Shown in pieces: positions 39,960 to 50,946 of a stretch of 51,109 bases of DNA. Positions within the stretch are counted from its first letter, which is position 1. The number at the start of each line of letters is the position of its first letter. Source of the DNA: CAZWKX01 sp964633975. GTDB taxonomy: Bacteria > Actinomycetota > Acidimicrobiia > Spongiisociales > UBA11373. The translations under genes and the position numbers were made by a program. The stretch spans positions 1-51,109 of the forward strand of contig CAZWKX010000012.1 of NCBI GenBank assembly GCA_964633975.1. Reading direction: 5' to 3'. The notes beneath the pieces were generated by a model. The model saw only the letters and a program-made list of their open reading frames with translations. It ran no database searches and was not told the DNA's origin.

Positions 39960-41143
39960 GCGGCGGCGGCGCTGGAGTCCTGCATTCCGAGGCCAGGGTC
40001 TCCGTCGAGCTTCAAACGCCCGAGATGACGCTGAACATCGGACCTCAGCACCCTTCCACCCACGGGGTGCTGCGGCTCGTGGCCAAGGTTGATGGGGAGC
40101 GCATCGAGTCGGTGGAGCCCGTGGTCGGCTACATGCACCGCGGCTACGAGAAGCTCGCCGAGGTGCGCACCTACCCGCAGCTGACCGCTCTGCTCAATCG
40201 CATCGACTGGACGGCGGGCCTGGCCAACGAGGTGCCTTTCGTCGTCGCCGCCGAACGCCTGATGGGTGTCGAGGTGCCCGAGAGGGCGCAGTACATCCGG
40301 GTGGTGCTCACCGAGATGTTTCGCATCTCGGCGCACTTGCTGTTCTTGTCCTCGTACCCGCTGGAGCTTGGGGCCTCCACGCCGCTCATGTACGCGCTGC
40401 GGGAACGCGAGCACGTGCTCGACCTGATCGAGGGGGTGACAGGCGGCCGATTCCATCCCAATTTCAACCGCATCGGTGGAGTGAAGCCGGCCGCCGGAGG
40501 GGGCAAGGGGCAGCGCTCCGTGGCGCAGGATCTGCCCCGGGGCTTCCTGGAGCAGACCCGCCGGGCCATGGCCAAGGTGTTCGAGGTGTGCGATGACATG
40601 GAAGCGCTGGTGCGGGGCAACGAGATCTTCCAGCAGCGCACCAAGGGCGTCGGCATCATCCCCGTCGAGAAGGCGCTCGAGTACGGCGTGTCCGGACCCA
40701 ACCTGCGCGGGTCCGGTGTGCGCTTTGATCTGCGCAAGGTTGAGGACTACCTGCCCTACGACCGCTTCGACTTCGAGGTCCCGATCGGTGAGAACGGCGA
40801 CTGCTTCGATCGGTACGTGGTACGCCTCGAGGAGATCCGCCAGGCGGTACGCATCGTCACGCAGGCGGTGGACGGGATTCCCGCAGGGCCCCTGCGCGCC
40901 AGAGTCCCCCGGGTCATCAAGGTGCCCAGAGGCGAGTGCTACGTGCGCGCCGAGAACCCCAAGGGCGAGATGGGCTACTACCTCGTCTCCATGGGCGGCA
41001 GGGGACCGTATCGGGTGAAGATTCGGTCCGCTTCCTTCTCCAACATCTCGGTGTTGCCCTGGTTGCTGGAGGGCGCGTTGGTGCCCGACATCATCGCCAT
41101 ACTCGGCAGTCTCGACTTCGTGCTCGGAGACGTGGACCGATGA
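39956..41143 (+). CDS. nuoD2: complex I-like subunit D (operon 2), Trp at the quinone-site Tyr position
   Basis: A 395-residue 49-kDa-type subunit: LNIGPQHPSTHGVLRL and C-terminal LGDVDR are canonical. Counted ungapped against mammalian NDUFS2, His36 matches quinone-site His59, Arg62 (YMHRGYEK) matches the dimethylated Arg85, but Trp85 (NRIDWTAG) occupies the place of quinone-site Tyr108. The spacing is identical (26 and 23 residues). An insertion GGGKGQRSVAQD is seen at about residue 180. It lacks the acidic extension of NuoD1. GTG start; ATGA overlap with nuoH2. Confidence 0.93.
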   Translation: MSGGGAGVLHSEARVSVELQTPEMTLNIGPQHPSTHGVLRLVAKVDGERIESVEPVVGYMHRGYEKLAEVRTYPQLTALLNRIDWTAGLANEVPFVVAAERLMGVEVPERAQYIRVVLTEMFRISAHLLFLSSYPLELGASTPLMYALREREHVLDLIEGVTGGRFHPNFNRIGGVKPAAGGGKGQRSVAQDLPRGFLEQTRRAMAKVFEVCDDMEALVRGNEIFQQRTKGVGIIPVEKALEYGVSGPNLRGSGVRFDLRKVEDYLPYDRFDFEVPIGENGDCFDRYVVRLEEIRQAVRIVTQAVDGIPAGPLRARVPRVIKVPRGECYVRAENPKGEMGYYLVSMGGRGPYRVKIRSASFSNISVLPWLLEGALVPDIIAILGSLDFVLGDVDR

Positions 41144-42123
41144 GCATCGACGGCTTCTGGGTACTGCTCGGCGTCAAGCTCCTGGCCATGGCCGTGGTGA
41201 TCATCGGCGGCTCGCTGGTGATCATCTACGCCGAGCTGAAAGTGGGTGCCCACATGCAGAATCGGGTCGGCCCCTACTACGCCGGCGTGCGCTGGGGCTG
41301 GGCGCAGCCTCTGGCCGACGCTCTGAAGTTTCTGCAGAAAGAGGACCTGGTGCCGGCCGACGCGGACACCAGCGTCTTCAAAGCGGCCCCGATGGTGTCG
41401 CTCATGGGGACCATGGCGGTGTTCGTCGTCGTGCCGTTCTCGCCGAAGCTGATTGTCAGGGATCTCGACCTGGGCATCTTCTACGCCTTGGCCGCGGCCT
41501 CACTCGGCACCCTGGCCATGCTGATGGCCGGGTGGTCGTCTGCCAACAAGTTCTCGTTGATGGGGGGCCTGCGGGCTGCAGCCCAGCTGATCGCCTACGA
41601 GCTGCCGATGGTGCTTGCGGTCATAGGTGTGGTCGTTCAGGCGGGCACCCTGTCGATGGTGCAGATCGTCGATGCTCAGGTGGCACTGGGTCTGCCCTAT
41701 GTGATCGGCGGTCAGGCGGTCGGCTTCCTGATATTCGTGACGGCGAGCCTGGCCGAGCTGTCGCGCACCCCGTTCGACATGCCCATCGCGGAATCGGAGC
41801 TGGTCTCGGGCTACATGACCGAGTATTCGGGGATCCGCTTCACCATGTTCTATCTGGCCGAGTACGCCGGCCTGTTTGCCGCGGCCGCTATCGCCTCGAC
41901 GCTGTTCCTCGGCGGCTACTACCTGCCCGGCCTCGACGCCGAAGTCTGGGGCCCGTTCGTCCTGTTGGCCAAGGTGGGTGTACTCGCCTTTCTCATGATC
42001 TGGTTCCGCTGGACCTGGCCGCGTCTCCGGGAGGATCAGCTTCAATCGTTCGCCTGGCGCTGGCTGGTGCCGCTCTCCCTGGCCAACATCGCGGCCACCG
42101 CAGTGCTCAAGGTGGTGCTGTGA
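41140..42123 (+). CDS. nuoH2: complex I-like subunit H (operon 2)
   Basis: A 327-residue ND1-type subunit with about eight helices. IYAELKVGAHMQNRVGPYYAG replaces the usual E-R-K of this loop by E-L-K. SLAELSRTPFDMPIAESELVSGYMTEYSG is conserved. Shorter than NuoH1 by 43 residues. The stop overlaps nuoI2 (TGATG). Confidence 0.94.
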   Translation: MSIDGFWVLLGVKLLAMAVVIIGGSLVIIYAELKVGAHMQNRVGPYYAGVRWGWAQPLADALKFLQKEDLVPADADTSVFKAAPMVSLMGTMAVFVVVPFSPKLIVRDLDLGIFYALAAASLGTLAMLMAGWSSANKFSLMGGLRAAAQLIAYELPMVLAVIGVVVQAGTLSMVQIVDAQVALGLPYVIGGQAVGFLIFVTASLAELSRTPFDMPIAESELVSGYMTEYSGIRFTMFYLAEYAGLFAAAAIASTLFLGGYYLPGLDAEVWGPFVLLAKVGVLAFLMIWFRWTWPRLREDQLQSFAWRWLVPLSLANIAATAVLKVVL

Positions 42124-42584
42124 TGGTGCGCCCACCCGGGCTCGGCCTCCTCGAGGGCATGTGGGTCACACTGCGCAACCTGGCGAAATGGCCTCCGACC
42201 GTCATGTACCCGAAGGAGAAGGTCGTGCCCCCGGCGCGAGCGCGGGGTGTCATCGCCCTGGACGTCGAGGCATGCACCGTCTGCATGCTGTGTGCGCGCG
42301 ATTGCCCGGACTGGTGCATCTACATAGAGGGCCACAAGGAGCAGCAGCCGCCGGCCGAGCCCGGCGGTCGGGTGCGGGCCCGCTCCGTGCTCGATCGTTT
42401 CGACATCGACTTCGCGCTCTGCATGTACTGCGGGATCTGCGTCGAAGTGTGTCCGTTCGACGCCCTGTTCTGGTCGCCGGAGGCCGAGTACTCGGAGGGC
42501 AGCATGGTCGACCTGCTCCACGACAAGGAGCGGCTGGGCGAATGGCTGAAGACGGTGCCAGAACCACCGTCCTTGGAGGCGTGA
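42123..42584 (+). CDS. nuoI2: complex I-like subunit I (operon 2)
   Basis: A 153-residue 2x[4Fe-4S] ferredoxin-type subunit: Cys51, 54, 57 and 61 (CTVCMLCARDCP) and Cys100, 103, 106 and 110 (CMYCGICVEVCP). In the absence of NuoEFG this would be the entry point for electrons from a soluble donor. TGATG overlap with nuoJ2. Confidence 0.94.
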   Translation: MVRPPGLGLLEGMWVTLRNLAKWPPTVMYPKEKVVPPARARGVIALDVEACTVCMLCARDCPDWCIYIEGHKEQQPPAEPGGRVRARSVLDRFDIDFALCMYCGICVEVCPFDALFWSPEAEYSEGSMVDLLHDKERLGEWLKTVPEPPSLEA

Positions 42585-43102
42585 TGGGTTTCGCAGACTG
42601 GATATCCGAGACCGAGAACATCGTGTTCCTGGTCATCTCGCTGTTCCTGGTGGGGTCGGCGGTCCTCGTGGTGACGGTACGGAATGTGGTGCATGCCGCT
42701 TTGCTGCTCGTGGTCGCTCTCGCCGGCTCGGCGTCGCTGTTCATCATGCTCGGGGCCGAGTTCGTCGCCTGGGCGATGGTGCTCATCTACATCGGCGCCG
42801 TCGTCGTGCTGTTCCTGTTCGGGATCATGATCACCAGGGCGCCGACCGGCAGAGATTCGGTGGGCCTCGACCACAAGCGGCGCTGGCCGGCGGCCCTGGT
42901 GGCTGCGGCGACCTTCGCCACCATCGCCACGGGCACGACTCTGGCCTTCGGCACCGAGAAGATCCCCGAGGGTGTGGTGGGGACCGATCTGCTCGGCGAT
43001 TCCCTCTTCGGCCGTTATGTGATCCCCTTCGAAGTCGTCTCCTTTGTGCTGCTGGCGGCGCTGATCGGGGGCATCGTGCTGGCCAGGAAGGACCCGGAAT
43101 GA
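42584..43102 (+). CDS. nuoJ2: complex I-like subunit J (operon 2)
   Basis: A 172-residue ND6-type membrane subunit: RNVVHAALLLVVALAGSASLF and MVLIYIGAVVVLFLFGIMIT are typical. Five helices. ATGA overlap with nuoK2. Confidence 0.92.
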   Translation: MGFADWISETENIVFLVISLFLVGSAVLVVTVRNVVHAALLLVVALAGSASLFIMLGAEFVAWAMVLIYIGAVVVLFLFGIMITRAPTGRDSVGLDHKRRWPAALVAAATFATIATGTTLAFGTEKIPEGVVGTDLLGDSLFGRYVIPFEVVSFVLLAALIGGIVLARKDPE

Positions 43103-43397
43103 TCGTCAACCAGTTCCTCGTGCTCGCCGCCCTGCTCTTCTCCATCGGTGTTTACGGCGTGCTGGTGCGGCGAAACGCGGTCCTCGTGCTGCTGTCGGTC
43201 GAGCTGATGCTGGCTGCGGTCAACATCAACCTGGTGGCCTTCGGCTCCTACATCGCCGACGCCTTTGCCTCGGGCCAAGTGTTCGCCCTCTTCGTCATCA
43301 CCGTGTCGGCGGCCGAGGTCGGGATAGGCCTGGGCATCATCGTCCTCATCTTCCGCAATCGCTCTTCGGCGAACGTCGATGAGCTGGATCTCATGAA

Positions 43398-43404
<7 letters not shown>
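43099..43404 (+). CDS. nuoK2: complex I-like subunit K (operon 2)
   Basis: A 101-residue ND4L-type subunit. The conserved Glu pair is in LLSVELMLAAVNINLVAF and VSAAEVGIGLGIIVLI. Its 3' end overlaps nuoL2. Confidence 0.94.
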
Positions 43405-45473
<2,069 letters not shown>

Positions 45474-45489
45474 GAGGAGGACGAACGAG

Positions 45490-47061
45490 ATGGCTTGGTT
45501 TGACAGCGGGTGGGGCCTGAGCCTCATCGTGTTCCTGCCGCTGGTAGGTGCCGGCGCGATCCTGCTCATCCCCAAGGCCCGTGAGGGCGCGGTCAAGTCG
45601 GCCGCGCTGGGGTTCTCAGCCGTTTCGTTCCTGCTGGCCGTCGTGGCGGTGATCCGGCTCGATTTCGGGGCAACCGAGCAGTTCCAATTCGGCACCGACC
45701 TCTCCTGGATACCGGCGATAGGATCCCGCTTCCACATCGGAGTGGACGGCATCAGCCTGCCTCTGCTCGTGCTGTCGACCCTGATGACCTTGCTGGCCGT
45801 CATCTACTCGTGGAACCACTGGCCGGAGCCGCGCAACCCGAAGGCGTTTCTCATGCTCATGCTGATGCTGGCCACCGGCATGGCGGGCACTTTCGTCGCC
45901 CTGGACCTGGTGCTCTTCTTCGTGTTCTTCGAGTTGGTGCTGCTGCCCATGTACTTCATGATCGGCATTTGGGGCGACCGCACCCGCATACGTCTTCCCG
46001 GCTTCAAGCGTGAGGTGGAGACCCGGCTCTACGCCGCCATCAAGTTCTTCCTCTTCACCCTGTTCGGCTCGGTCTTCATGCTGCTGGGCTTCCTCGCCCT
46101 CTATTTCCGCGCCGACCCCCACACCTTCGACATGGTGGCGCTGGCACAGGCCGGGCAAGGGGGCGCCTTCGGGGGAACGTTCGGTTTCTGGGTGTTCTTC
46201 GCCCTCTTCCTCGGCTTCGCGGTGAAGGTGCCAATGTGGCCCTTGCACACTTGGCTTCCTGATGCCCACACCGCGGCGCCCACCGTGGGCTCGGTGCTGC
46301 TGGCCGCCATCCTCCTGAAGCTCGGCTCCTACGGGTTCATCCGCATCAGCCTGCCGATCCTGCCCGGCCAGGCGCAGCAGTGGGCGCCGTTCATCGCCGT
46401 CCTGGCGGTGGTGGCGATCATCTACGGGTCGCTGGCCTGCCTGGCCCAGACCGACATGAAGCGACTCATCGCCTTCTCGTCGGTGGGCCACATGGGGTTC
46501 GTGATGCTCGGCATAGCCACGCTCACGGACGTCGGTATCAACGCCGCCGTGATCGGCATGGTGGCGCACGGGCTCATCACGGGGCTGCTGTTCTTCCTGG
46601 CCGGATCGATCGAGCACCGCTACCACACGCGGGAGATGGCCCGCCTGGGGGGCAACCAGAAGCTGCTGCCGCGCCTCGGCGGCATCCTTGGCTTCACCGC
46701 CATTGCCTCGCTGGGCCTTCCCGGCCTCGCCGGATTCTGGGGCGAGTTCATGGCCCTGCTGGGCTCCTACAGCCCGGCCGCCGGGCTCAGCCTGCCACTC
46801 TTCCGCACCGCGATGGTCGTTGGTGCGGTGGGCACCGTGCTTACCGCCGGATACCTGCTGTGGATGCTGCAGCGGGTGAACCTGGGAGAGCCTTCGCAAG
46901 AGTGGCTCGGCAAGGGGCTGCGCGACGCCGACCGCTACGAGTTGGCGGCTTGGGCCCCGCTCATAGCCGCCATCGTCGCCATTGGCGTGTACCCGAAGAT
47001 CGTGACCGGCGCCAGCACCGGTGCCGTCGTCGACCTAGTCAGCAAGGCGTTTGGAGGCTGA
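45490..47061 (+). CDS. nuoM2: complex I-like subunit M, proton-pumping (operon 2)
   Basis: A 523-residue ND4-type antiporter subunit: HIGVDGISLPLLVLSTLM, FFVFFELVLLPMYFMIG and WPLHTWLPDAHTAAPTVGS, with a short cytoplasmic insertion (GDRTRIRLPGFKREVE). A strong AGGAGGA ribosome-binding site lies 16 nt downstream of the nuoL2 stop, the largest gap in this operon. Confidence 0.94.
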   Translation: MAWFDSGWGLSLIVFLPLVGAGAILLIPKAREGAVKSAALGFSAVSFLLAVVAVIRLDFGATEQFQFGTDLSWIPAIGSRFHIGVDGISLPLLVLSTLMTLLAVIYSWNHWPEPRNPKAFLMLMLMLATGMAGTFVALDLVLFFVFFELVLLPMYFMIGIWGDRTRIRLPGFKREVETRLYAAIKFFLFTLFGSVFMLLGFLALYFRADPHTFDMVALAQAGQGGAFGGTFGFWVFFALFLGFAVKVPMWPLHTWLPDAHTAAPTVGSVLLAAILLKLGSYGFIRISLPILPGQAQQWAPFIAVLAVVAIIYGSLACLAQTDMKRLIAFSSVGHMGFVMLGIATLTDVGINAAVIGMVAHGLITGLLFFLAGSIEHRYHTREMARLGGNQKLLPRLGGILGFTAIASLGLPGLAGFWGEFMALLGSYSPAAGLSLPLFRTAMVVGAVGTVLTAGYLLWMLQRVNLGEPSQEWLGKGLRDADRYELAAWAPLIAAIVAIGVYPKIVTGASTGAVVDLVSKAFGG

Positions 47062-47062
47062 G

Positions 47063-48583
47063 GTGTTCGATTACCACGCTTTGGCGCCCGAGCTGATCCT
47101 GGGTGGGACCCTGCTGGTGGTGCTCCTCGCCGACCTCGTGCTGCCGGATGAGCGCAAGTACCTAGTGGGTGTTCTCGGCATCGTGGGACTGGTCGCGGCC
47201 GCCTTTCCTCTGTTCACCCTGGGGTTCTGTGACCACCTCGGCTTCTGCAGCGATTCGGGGGTGCGCGGGATGTTCGCCGACGCCTCCGGCAACTTCTCCT
47301 ACGTGGTCGACGACTTCGCCCTGGTGCTCAAGGGCCTCTTCATCCTGGTCGGCATCCTGAGCCTGCTGCTCTCGGTCTCCTACGTGGAGAGCGATCGCTA
47401 CCACCGGGGGGAGTACTACTTCCTTCTGCTCGCCTCGGTGGCCGGCGCCGTGGTGATGGCATCGAGCCGCGATCTGATCACCCTGTTCATCGGCCTCGAG
47501 TTGGTGTCGGGTCCGGCTTTCCTTCTTGCCGGCTGGCGCAAGGGGGATGTGCGCTCCAACGAGGCGGCGCTCAAGTTCTTCCTCATCGGGGTGCTGTCGG
47601 CGGCGCTGTTGCTGTTCGGCATGTCCCTGGTGTTCGGTCTCACCGGGGAGGTCACGTTTGCTGGGATTGCCGCCGCGGCGGGCGGCCTCACCGAGAATGC
47701 CGCATTCGCCGTCGGCGTCATCTTCATGTTGGCCGGGCTCGGCTTCAAGATCTCGGCGGTTCCGTTTCACTTCTGGGCCCCGGACACCTACGAGGGGGCA
47801 CCGACTCCGGTGGCGGCGTACATCTCGGTGGGGTCGAAGGTGGCCGGTTTCGTCGGGCTCTTGACGGTGTGCTACGTGGCTTTCCCCGGGGCCGGCGAGA
47901 TCTGGGGACCTGTGCTCTGGGTGCTGGCCGCGGTCACGATGACCGTGGGGAACCTGACCGCCCTGCGGCAGTCGAGCCTCGTCCGCCTGCTCGCCTATTC
48001 GTCGATCGCGCACGCCGGCTTCGTGCTGGCGCCCCTCGCCGCCTCCGCCCTCGGGGACGCCCAACTGGGTGACGGGTTATTCGGGTCCCTCACCTATCTG
48101 ATCATCTACGCCTTCATGAACCTGGGCGCGTTCGGGGCGGTCATGGCGGCAGCCCGCAAATCCGGCAGCACCGACGTCGAAAGTCTGGGAGGTCTCGCAA
48201 CCTACGCCCCCGGGGTGGCGGCGGTGCTCGGCGTGACCTTCCTCTCCTTGGCCGGGATCCCTCCTCTGGCCGGCTGGTACGCCAAGCTGGTCATGTTCCG
48301 GGCCGTTCTGGGCGGCGCCGGCCTCTGGGGAGTTCTGCTCGCGGCCATCGCCGCGGTCAACGTCGTGGTGGCACTCTTCTATTACGCGCGGGTGGTGAAG
48401 GCGGTGTTCATGGACCCGGTCCCGCAGACGGTGAATGTCGACGAGGCGGCCGAGCGTCCGGTTTCGCCGTCCCTGGCGCTCGCACTCGGCCTCACCACCG
48501 TCGTGGTGCTGGCCGTCGGCTTCTATCCCGAGATTGCGAGCTTCTTCGGAGAGATGGGCCGGGCTCTGATCGCGGCGCCGTAG
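47063..48583 (+). CDS. nuoN2: complex I-like subunit N, proton-pumping (operon 2)
   Basis: A 506-residue ND2-type antiporter subunit: FIGLELVSGPAFLLAGW, AVPFHFWAPDTYEGAPTP and LLAYSSIAHAGFVLAPL are diagnostic. The start is taken as GTG at 47063 because TTGGAGG precedes it. A TTG at 47051 would add four residues. It is followed 37 nt later by the midA-like gene. Confidence 0.93.
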   Translation: MFDYHALAPELILGGTLLVVLLADLVLPDERKYLVGVLGIVGLVAAAFPLFTLGFCDHLGFCSDSGVRGMFADASGNFSYVVDDFALVLKGLFILVGILSLLLSVSYVESDRYHRGEYYFLLLASVAGAVVMASSRDLITLFIGLELVSGPAFLLAGWRKGDVRSNEAALKFFLIGVLSAALLLFGMSLVFGLTGEVTFAGIAAAAGGLTENAAFAVGVIFMLAGLGFKISAVPFHFWAPDTYEGAPTPVAAYISVGSKVAGFVGLLTVCYVAFPGAGEIWGPVLWVLAAVTMTVGNLTALRQSSLVRLLAYSSIAHAGFVLAPLAASALGDAQLGDGLFGSLTYLIIYAFMNLGAFGAVMAAARKSGSTDVESLGGLATYAPGVAAVLGVTFLSLAGIPPLAGWYAKLVMFRAVLGGAGLWGVLLAAIAAVNVVVALFYYARVVKAVFMDPVPQTVNVDEAAERPVSPSLALALGLTTVVVLAVGFYPEIASFFGEMGRALIAAP

Positions 48584-48607
48584 CCTCGGTGTCGTCTGCG
48601 GCATCCC

Positions 48608-48613
48608 TAGGCT
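48608..48613 (+). promoter_or_regulatory. -10 hexamer TAGGCT
   Basis: It lies 7 nt before the GTG of the midA-like gene. The gene may thus have its own leaderless promoter in addition to read-through from nuoN2. Confidence 0.45.
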
Positions 48614-48620
48614 GAGGCTC

Positions 48621-49679
48621 GTGCTGCGCCGCGTGCTCCTCGAACGTATCCGGAGCCAAGGCCCCATTCCCTTCGACGAGTTTATGGATGCCGCCTTGTA
48701 CGATCCGGAGCACGGGTTCTTCGCCTCGGGGCCGCTGCGTTCCACCAAGGACGGAGACTTCCTCACCAGCCCGGAGGTGAGCCCGCTGTTCGGCGCCACG
48801 CTCGCTGCCTTTGTTGGAGCGGAAGCGGAGCGCATCGGCGCCGATCCGGTGACCGTCGTCGAGGCCGGGTCGGGATCGGGCTCGCTGTTGAGGCCTCTTA
48901 TCGATGAGCTGGGCTTGCATGTGGATGCCTGGGCCGTGGAAGTGTCGCCGGCGGCACGCCGCCACATCGAATCGCGGGTGCCCGAAGCGACCGCGGTTGA
49001 GGCTCTCGACGACGTTCCCGGACCGGTGCGAGGCGTTGTGATCGCCAACGAGCTGCTGGACAATCTTCCGGCGGCGGTGGCGGTACGACGCGGGGACTCC
49101 TGGGAGGAGCGCCTGGTTGGCTGCGTCGGCGACGAGCTGGTTCCCGTCTCCGGGCCGGCTCGAGATGAAGTCGCACGGTGGGCGGGCGCCCACGGTGGAT
49201 CGGTGCCCGACGACGGCTGTGTCGAGGTACAGCTGGCGGCCGGGGCATGGCTGGGCGCTGCACTTCGGCTTCTTGAGGCGGGGGCAGTGGTGGTGGTGGA
49301 CTACGGCGACAGCGCCGAGGGTCTGGCGCCGCGCCGGGTGGAGGGCACCATCCGGACCTATCGGGGCCACCATTTGGGGCCTGATCCGCTGGCCGATCCG
49401 GGTGCCGCCGACATAACGATGGATGTGAACTTCAGTGCTCTGGAGGCGGTGGCCCAGGAGGCAGGGGCACGGGTGAGCGTGGTGAGGCAGGCCGAGTTCC
49501 TGGAGAGGTGGGGACTGGGGAGCCACATCGAGCTCATGAGGGAGCGGGAACGGCAGCTCGCCAGGGACGGGGACGCCATGGAGCGCCTGCAGCTGCGGAG
49601 CGAGATCACGGATGCCGAGACTCTGCTTCACCCCAGAGGGCTCGGTGATTTCCGGGTTCTCGTGGCCGGGCTGGGCTGA
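48621..49679 (+). CDS. MidA/NDUFAF7-family protein arginine methyltransferase-like
   Basis: A 352-residue SAM-dependent methyltransferase of the MidA (NDUFAF7, DUF185) family, which in eukaryotes symmetrically dimethylates Arg85 of NDUFS2 during complex I assembly. The family start GPIPFDEFMDAALYDPEHGFF is followed by the SAM motif VEAGSGSGSLL (residues 80-90), the family strand VVIANELLDNLPAAV and VVVDYGDSAEG. GTG start at 48621, only 37 nt after nuoN2. Its location next to operon 2 suggests NuoD2 as substrate, since Arg62 of NuoD2 is the aligned residue. Activity is not shown by sequence. Confidence 0.85.
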   Translation: MLRRVLLERIRSQGPIPFDEFMDAALYDPEHGFFASGPLRSTKDGDFLTSPEVSPLFGATLAAFVGAEAERIGADPVTVVEAGSGSGSLLRPLIDELGLHVDAWAVEVSPAARRHIESRVPEATAVEALDDVPGPVRGVVIANELLDNLPAAVAVRRGDSWEERLVGCVGDELVPVSGPARDEVARWAGAHGGSVPDDGCVEVQLAAGAWLGAALRLLEAGAVVVVDYGDSAEGLAPRRVEGTIRTYRGHHLGPDPLADPGAADITMDVNFSALEAVAQEAGARVSVVRQAEFLERWGLGSHIELMRERERQLARDGDAMERLQLRSEITDAETLLHPRGLGDFRVLVAGLG

Positions 49680-49735
49680 GTCCGGCGGCCGGATTCCCGG
49701 GACTCGGGCCCGGACCTGCAAGGCGGGTGCGTCGG

Positions 49736-49741
49736 TATGCT
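49736..49741 (+). promoter_or_regulatory. -10 hexamer TATGCT of htpX
   Basis: It lies 7 nt before the ATG at 49749, which decides the start against an earlier in-frame ATG overlapping the hexamer. Confidence 0.5.
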
Positions 49742-49748
49742 TCGGGCC

Positions 49749-50621
49749 ATGCGCAACAACTTGAAGACGCTCGTGCTCATGGTGGTCCTGGGCTCGCTGT
49801 TCGTGCTCGTGGGCCAGCTCGTCGGTGGGACCAATGGGGCGCTCATCGCCCTCGCAATCGCGGCAGTGATGAACTTCGCCATGTACTTCTTCTCGGAGAA
49901 GATCGCCCTGGCTTCGGCGCGAGCCAAGCCGGTCGAAGAGCATGAGCTGCCCAACGTTTACTCGACGGTCCGCTCACTCACGCAGCGAGAGGGCATGCCG
50001 ATGCCGGGCATCTATCTCATCGATTCTCCGCAGCCGAACGCCTTCGCCACCGGACGCAGCCCGAGCCATGCCGCGGTGGCCGTCACAACCGGCATCCTGG
50101 AGCTCATGGATCACCAGGAGCTCGAGGCGGTGCTCGCCCACGAGATCTCGCATGTGAGGAACCGCGATGTGCTGATCTCGACGATCGCGGCCACGGTGGC
50201 GGTGGCGCTCACCTTTGTCGTTCGCATCGCCTTCTGGGGCGGCCTGGGCGGCAACAGGCGTCGAAACGACCCCCTCAGCGCCATCCTCGGCATTGTGGCC
50301 ATCATCCTGGCGCCCCTGGCGGCGATGGTGATCCAGATGGCGATCAGCCGCTCCCGCGAGTTCGAAGCCGATCGGAGCGGGGCGACCATCACGGGGTCGC
50401 CGCTGGCACTGGCTCGGGCGCTGCAGAAGCTCGATGCCGGCACCCGGCAGATCCCGATGGTGGTGAATCCCTCCACTGCACAGCTGTTCATCGCCGACCC
50501 TCTGAAGGCCTTCGGAGGGCGGCAAGGCGGTATGGGCGGGCTGAGCCGGCTCTTCTCCACCCACCCGCCGATTCCGGAGCGGGTGGAGCGTCTCACCGAG
50601 ATGGCGCAGGGGATCCGGTAG
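49749..50621 (+). CDS. htpX: membrane zinc protease HtpX
   Basis: A 290-residue M48 metalloprotease of membrane protein quality control. Two N-terminal helices lead to the zinc motif HEISH (His131, Glu132, His135) with VRNRDVLIST, two further membrane helices, and the third ligand Glu in REFEADRSGA. RLFSTHPPIPERV at the C-terminus is typical. The start ATG at 49749 (MRNNLK) is supported by TATGCT 7 nt upstream. Regulation by CpxR or HspR is not visible. Confidence 0.93.
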   Translation: MRNNLKTLVLMVVLGSLFVLVGQLVGGTNGALIALAIAAVMNFAMYFFSEKIALASARAKPVEEHELPNVYSTVRSLTQREGMPMPGIYLIDSPQPNAFATGRSPSHAAVAVTTGILELMDHQELEAVLAHEISHVRNRDVLISTIAATVAVALTFVVRIAFWGGLGGNRRRNDPLSAILGIVAIILAPLAAMVIQMAISRSREFEADRSGATITGSPLALARALQKLDAGTRQIPMVVNPSTAQLFIADPLKAFGGRQGGMGGLSRLFSTHPPIPERVERLTEMAQGIR

Positions 50622-50625
50622 CCGT

Positions 50626-50648
50626 CGTTGACACCGAGGTTGTCGACG
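50626..50648 (+). terminator. possible terminator hairpin after htpX
   Basis: CGTTGACA and TGTCGACG pair over 8 bp with one G-U around a 7-nt loop, 4 nt after the htpX stop. It lacks a T-run, so termination is uncertain. Confidence 0.35.
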
Positions 50649-50681
50649 GGGTGCGAGCCCTGTGTGTCCGATGTGATTCGC

Positions 50682-50687
50682 TACACT
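50682..50687 (+). promoter_or_regulatory. -10 hexamer TACACT of tRNA-Tyr
   Basis: It lies 23 nt upstream of the tRNA-Tyr 5' end. No -35 is convincingly placed. Confidence 0.35.
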
Positions 50688-50710
50688 TCCCGCGCTCCGC
50701 AGCAGTGCTT

Positions 50711-50792
50711 GGGGGGATGCCCGAGCGGCCAAAGGGAGCAGACTGTAAATCTGCCGGCTCAGCCTACGGAGGTTCGAATCCTTCTCCCCCCA
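50711..50792 (+). tRNA. tRNA-Tyr (GTA)
   Basis: The acceptor GGGGGGA pairs with TCCCCCC, anticodon GTA is at 50745-50747, and the T-arm is GGAGG-TTCGAAT-CCTTC. A class II long variable arm (82 nt), as usual for bacterial tRNA-Tyr. No encoded CCA. Confidence 0.95.
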
Positions 50793-50798
50793 CGGCGT

Positions 50799-50820
50799 GC
50801 GGTAACCTGACGGCTACCGC
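50799..50820 (+). other. hairpin between tRNA-Tyr and tRNA-Thr
   Basis: TGCGGTA and TACCGCA form a perfect 7-bp stem with an 8-nt loop. It may be a processing or attenuation signal; a TAACCT in it could also act as a -10 for tRNA-Thr. Confidence 0.35.
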
Positions 50821-50822
50821 AG

Positions 50823-50894
<72 letters not shown>

Positions 50895-50946
50895 CGGTGA
50901 TGGCTCGGCCGTCGTTCCGGCAGGGACGCCGGCTCCAGCACCGCGA

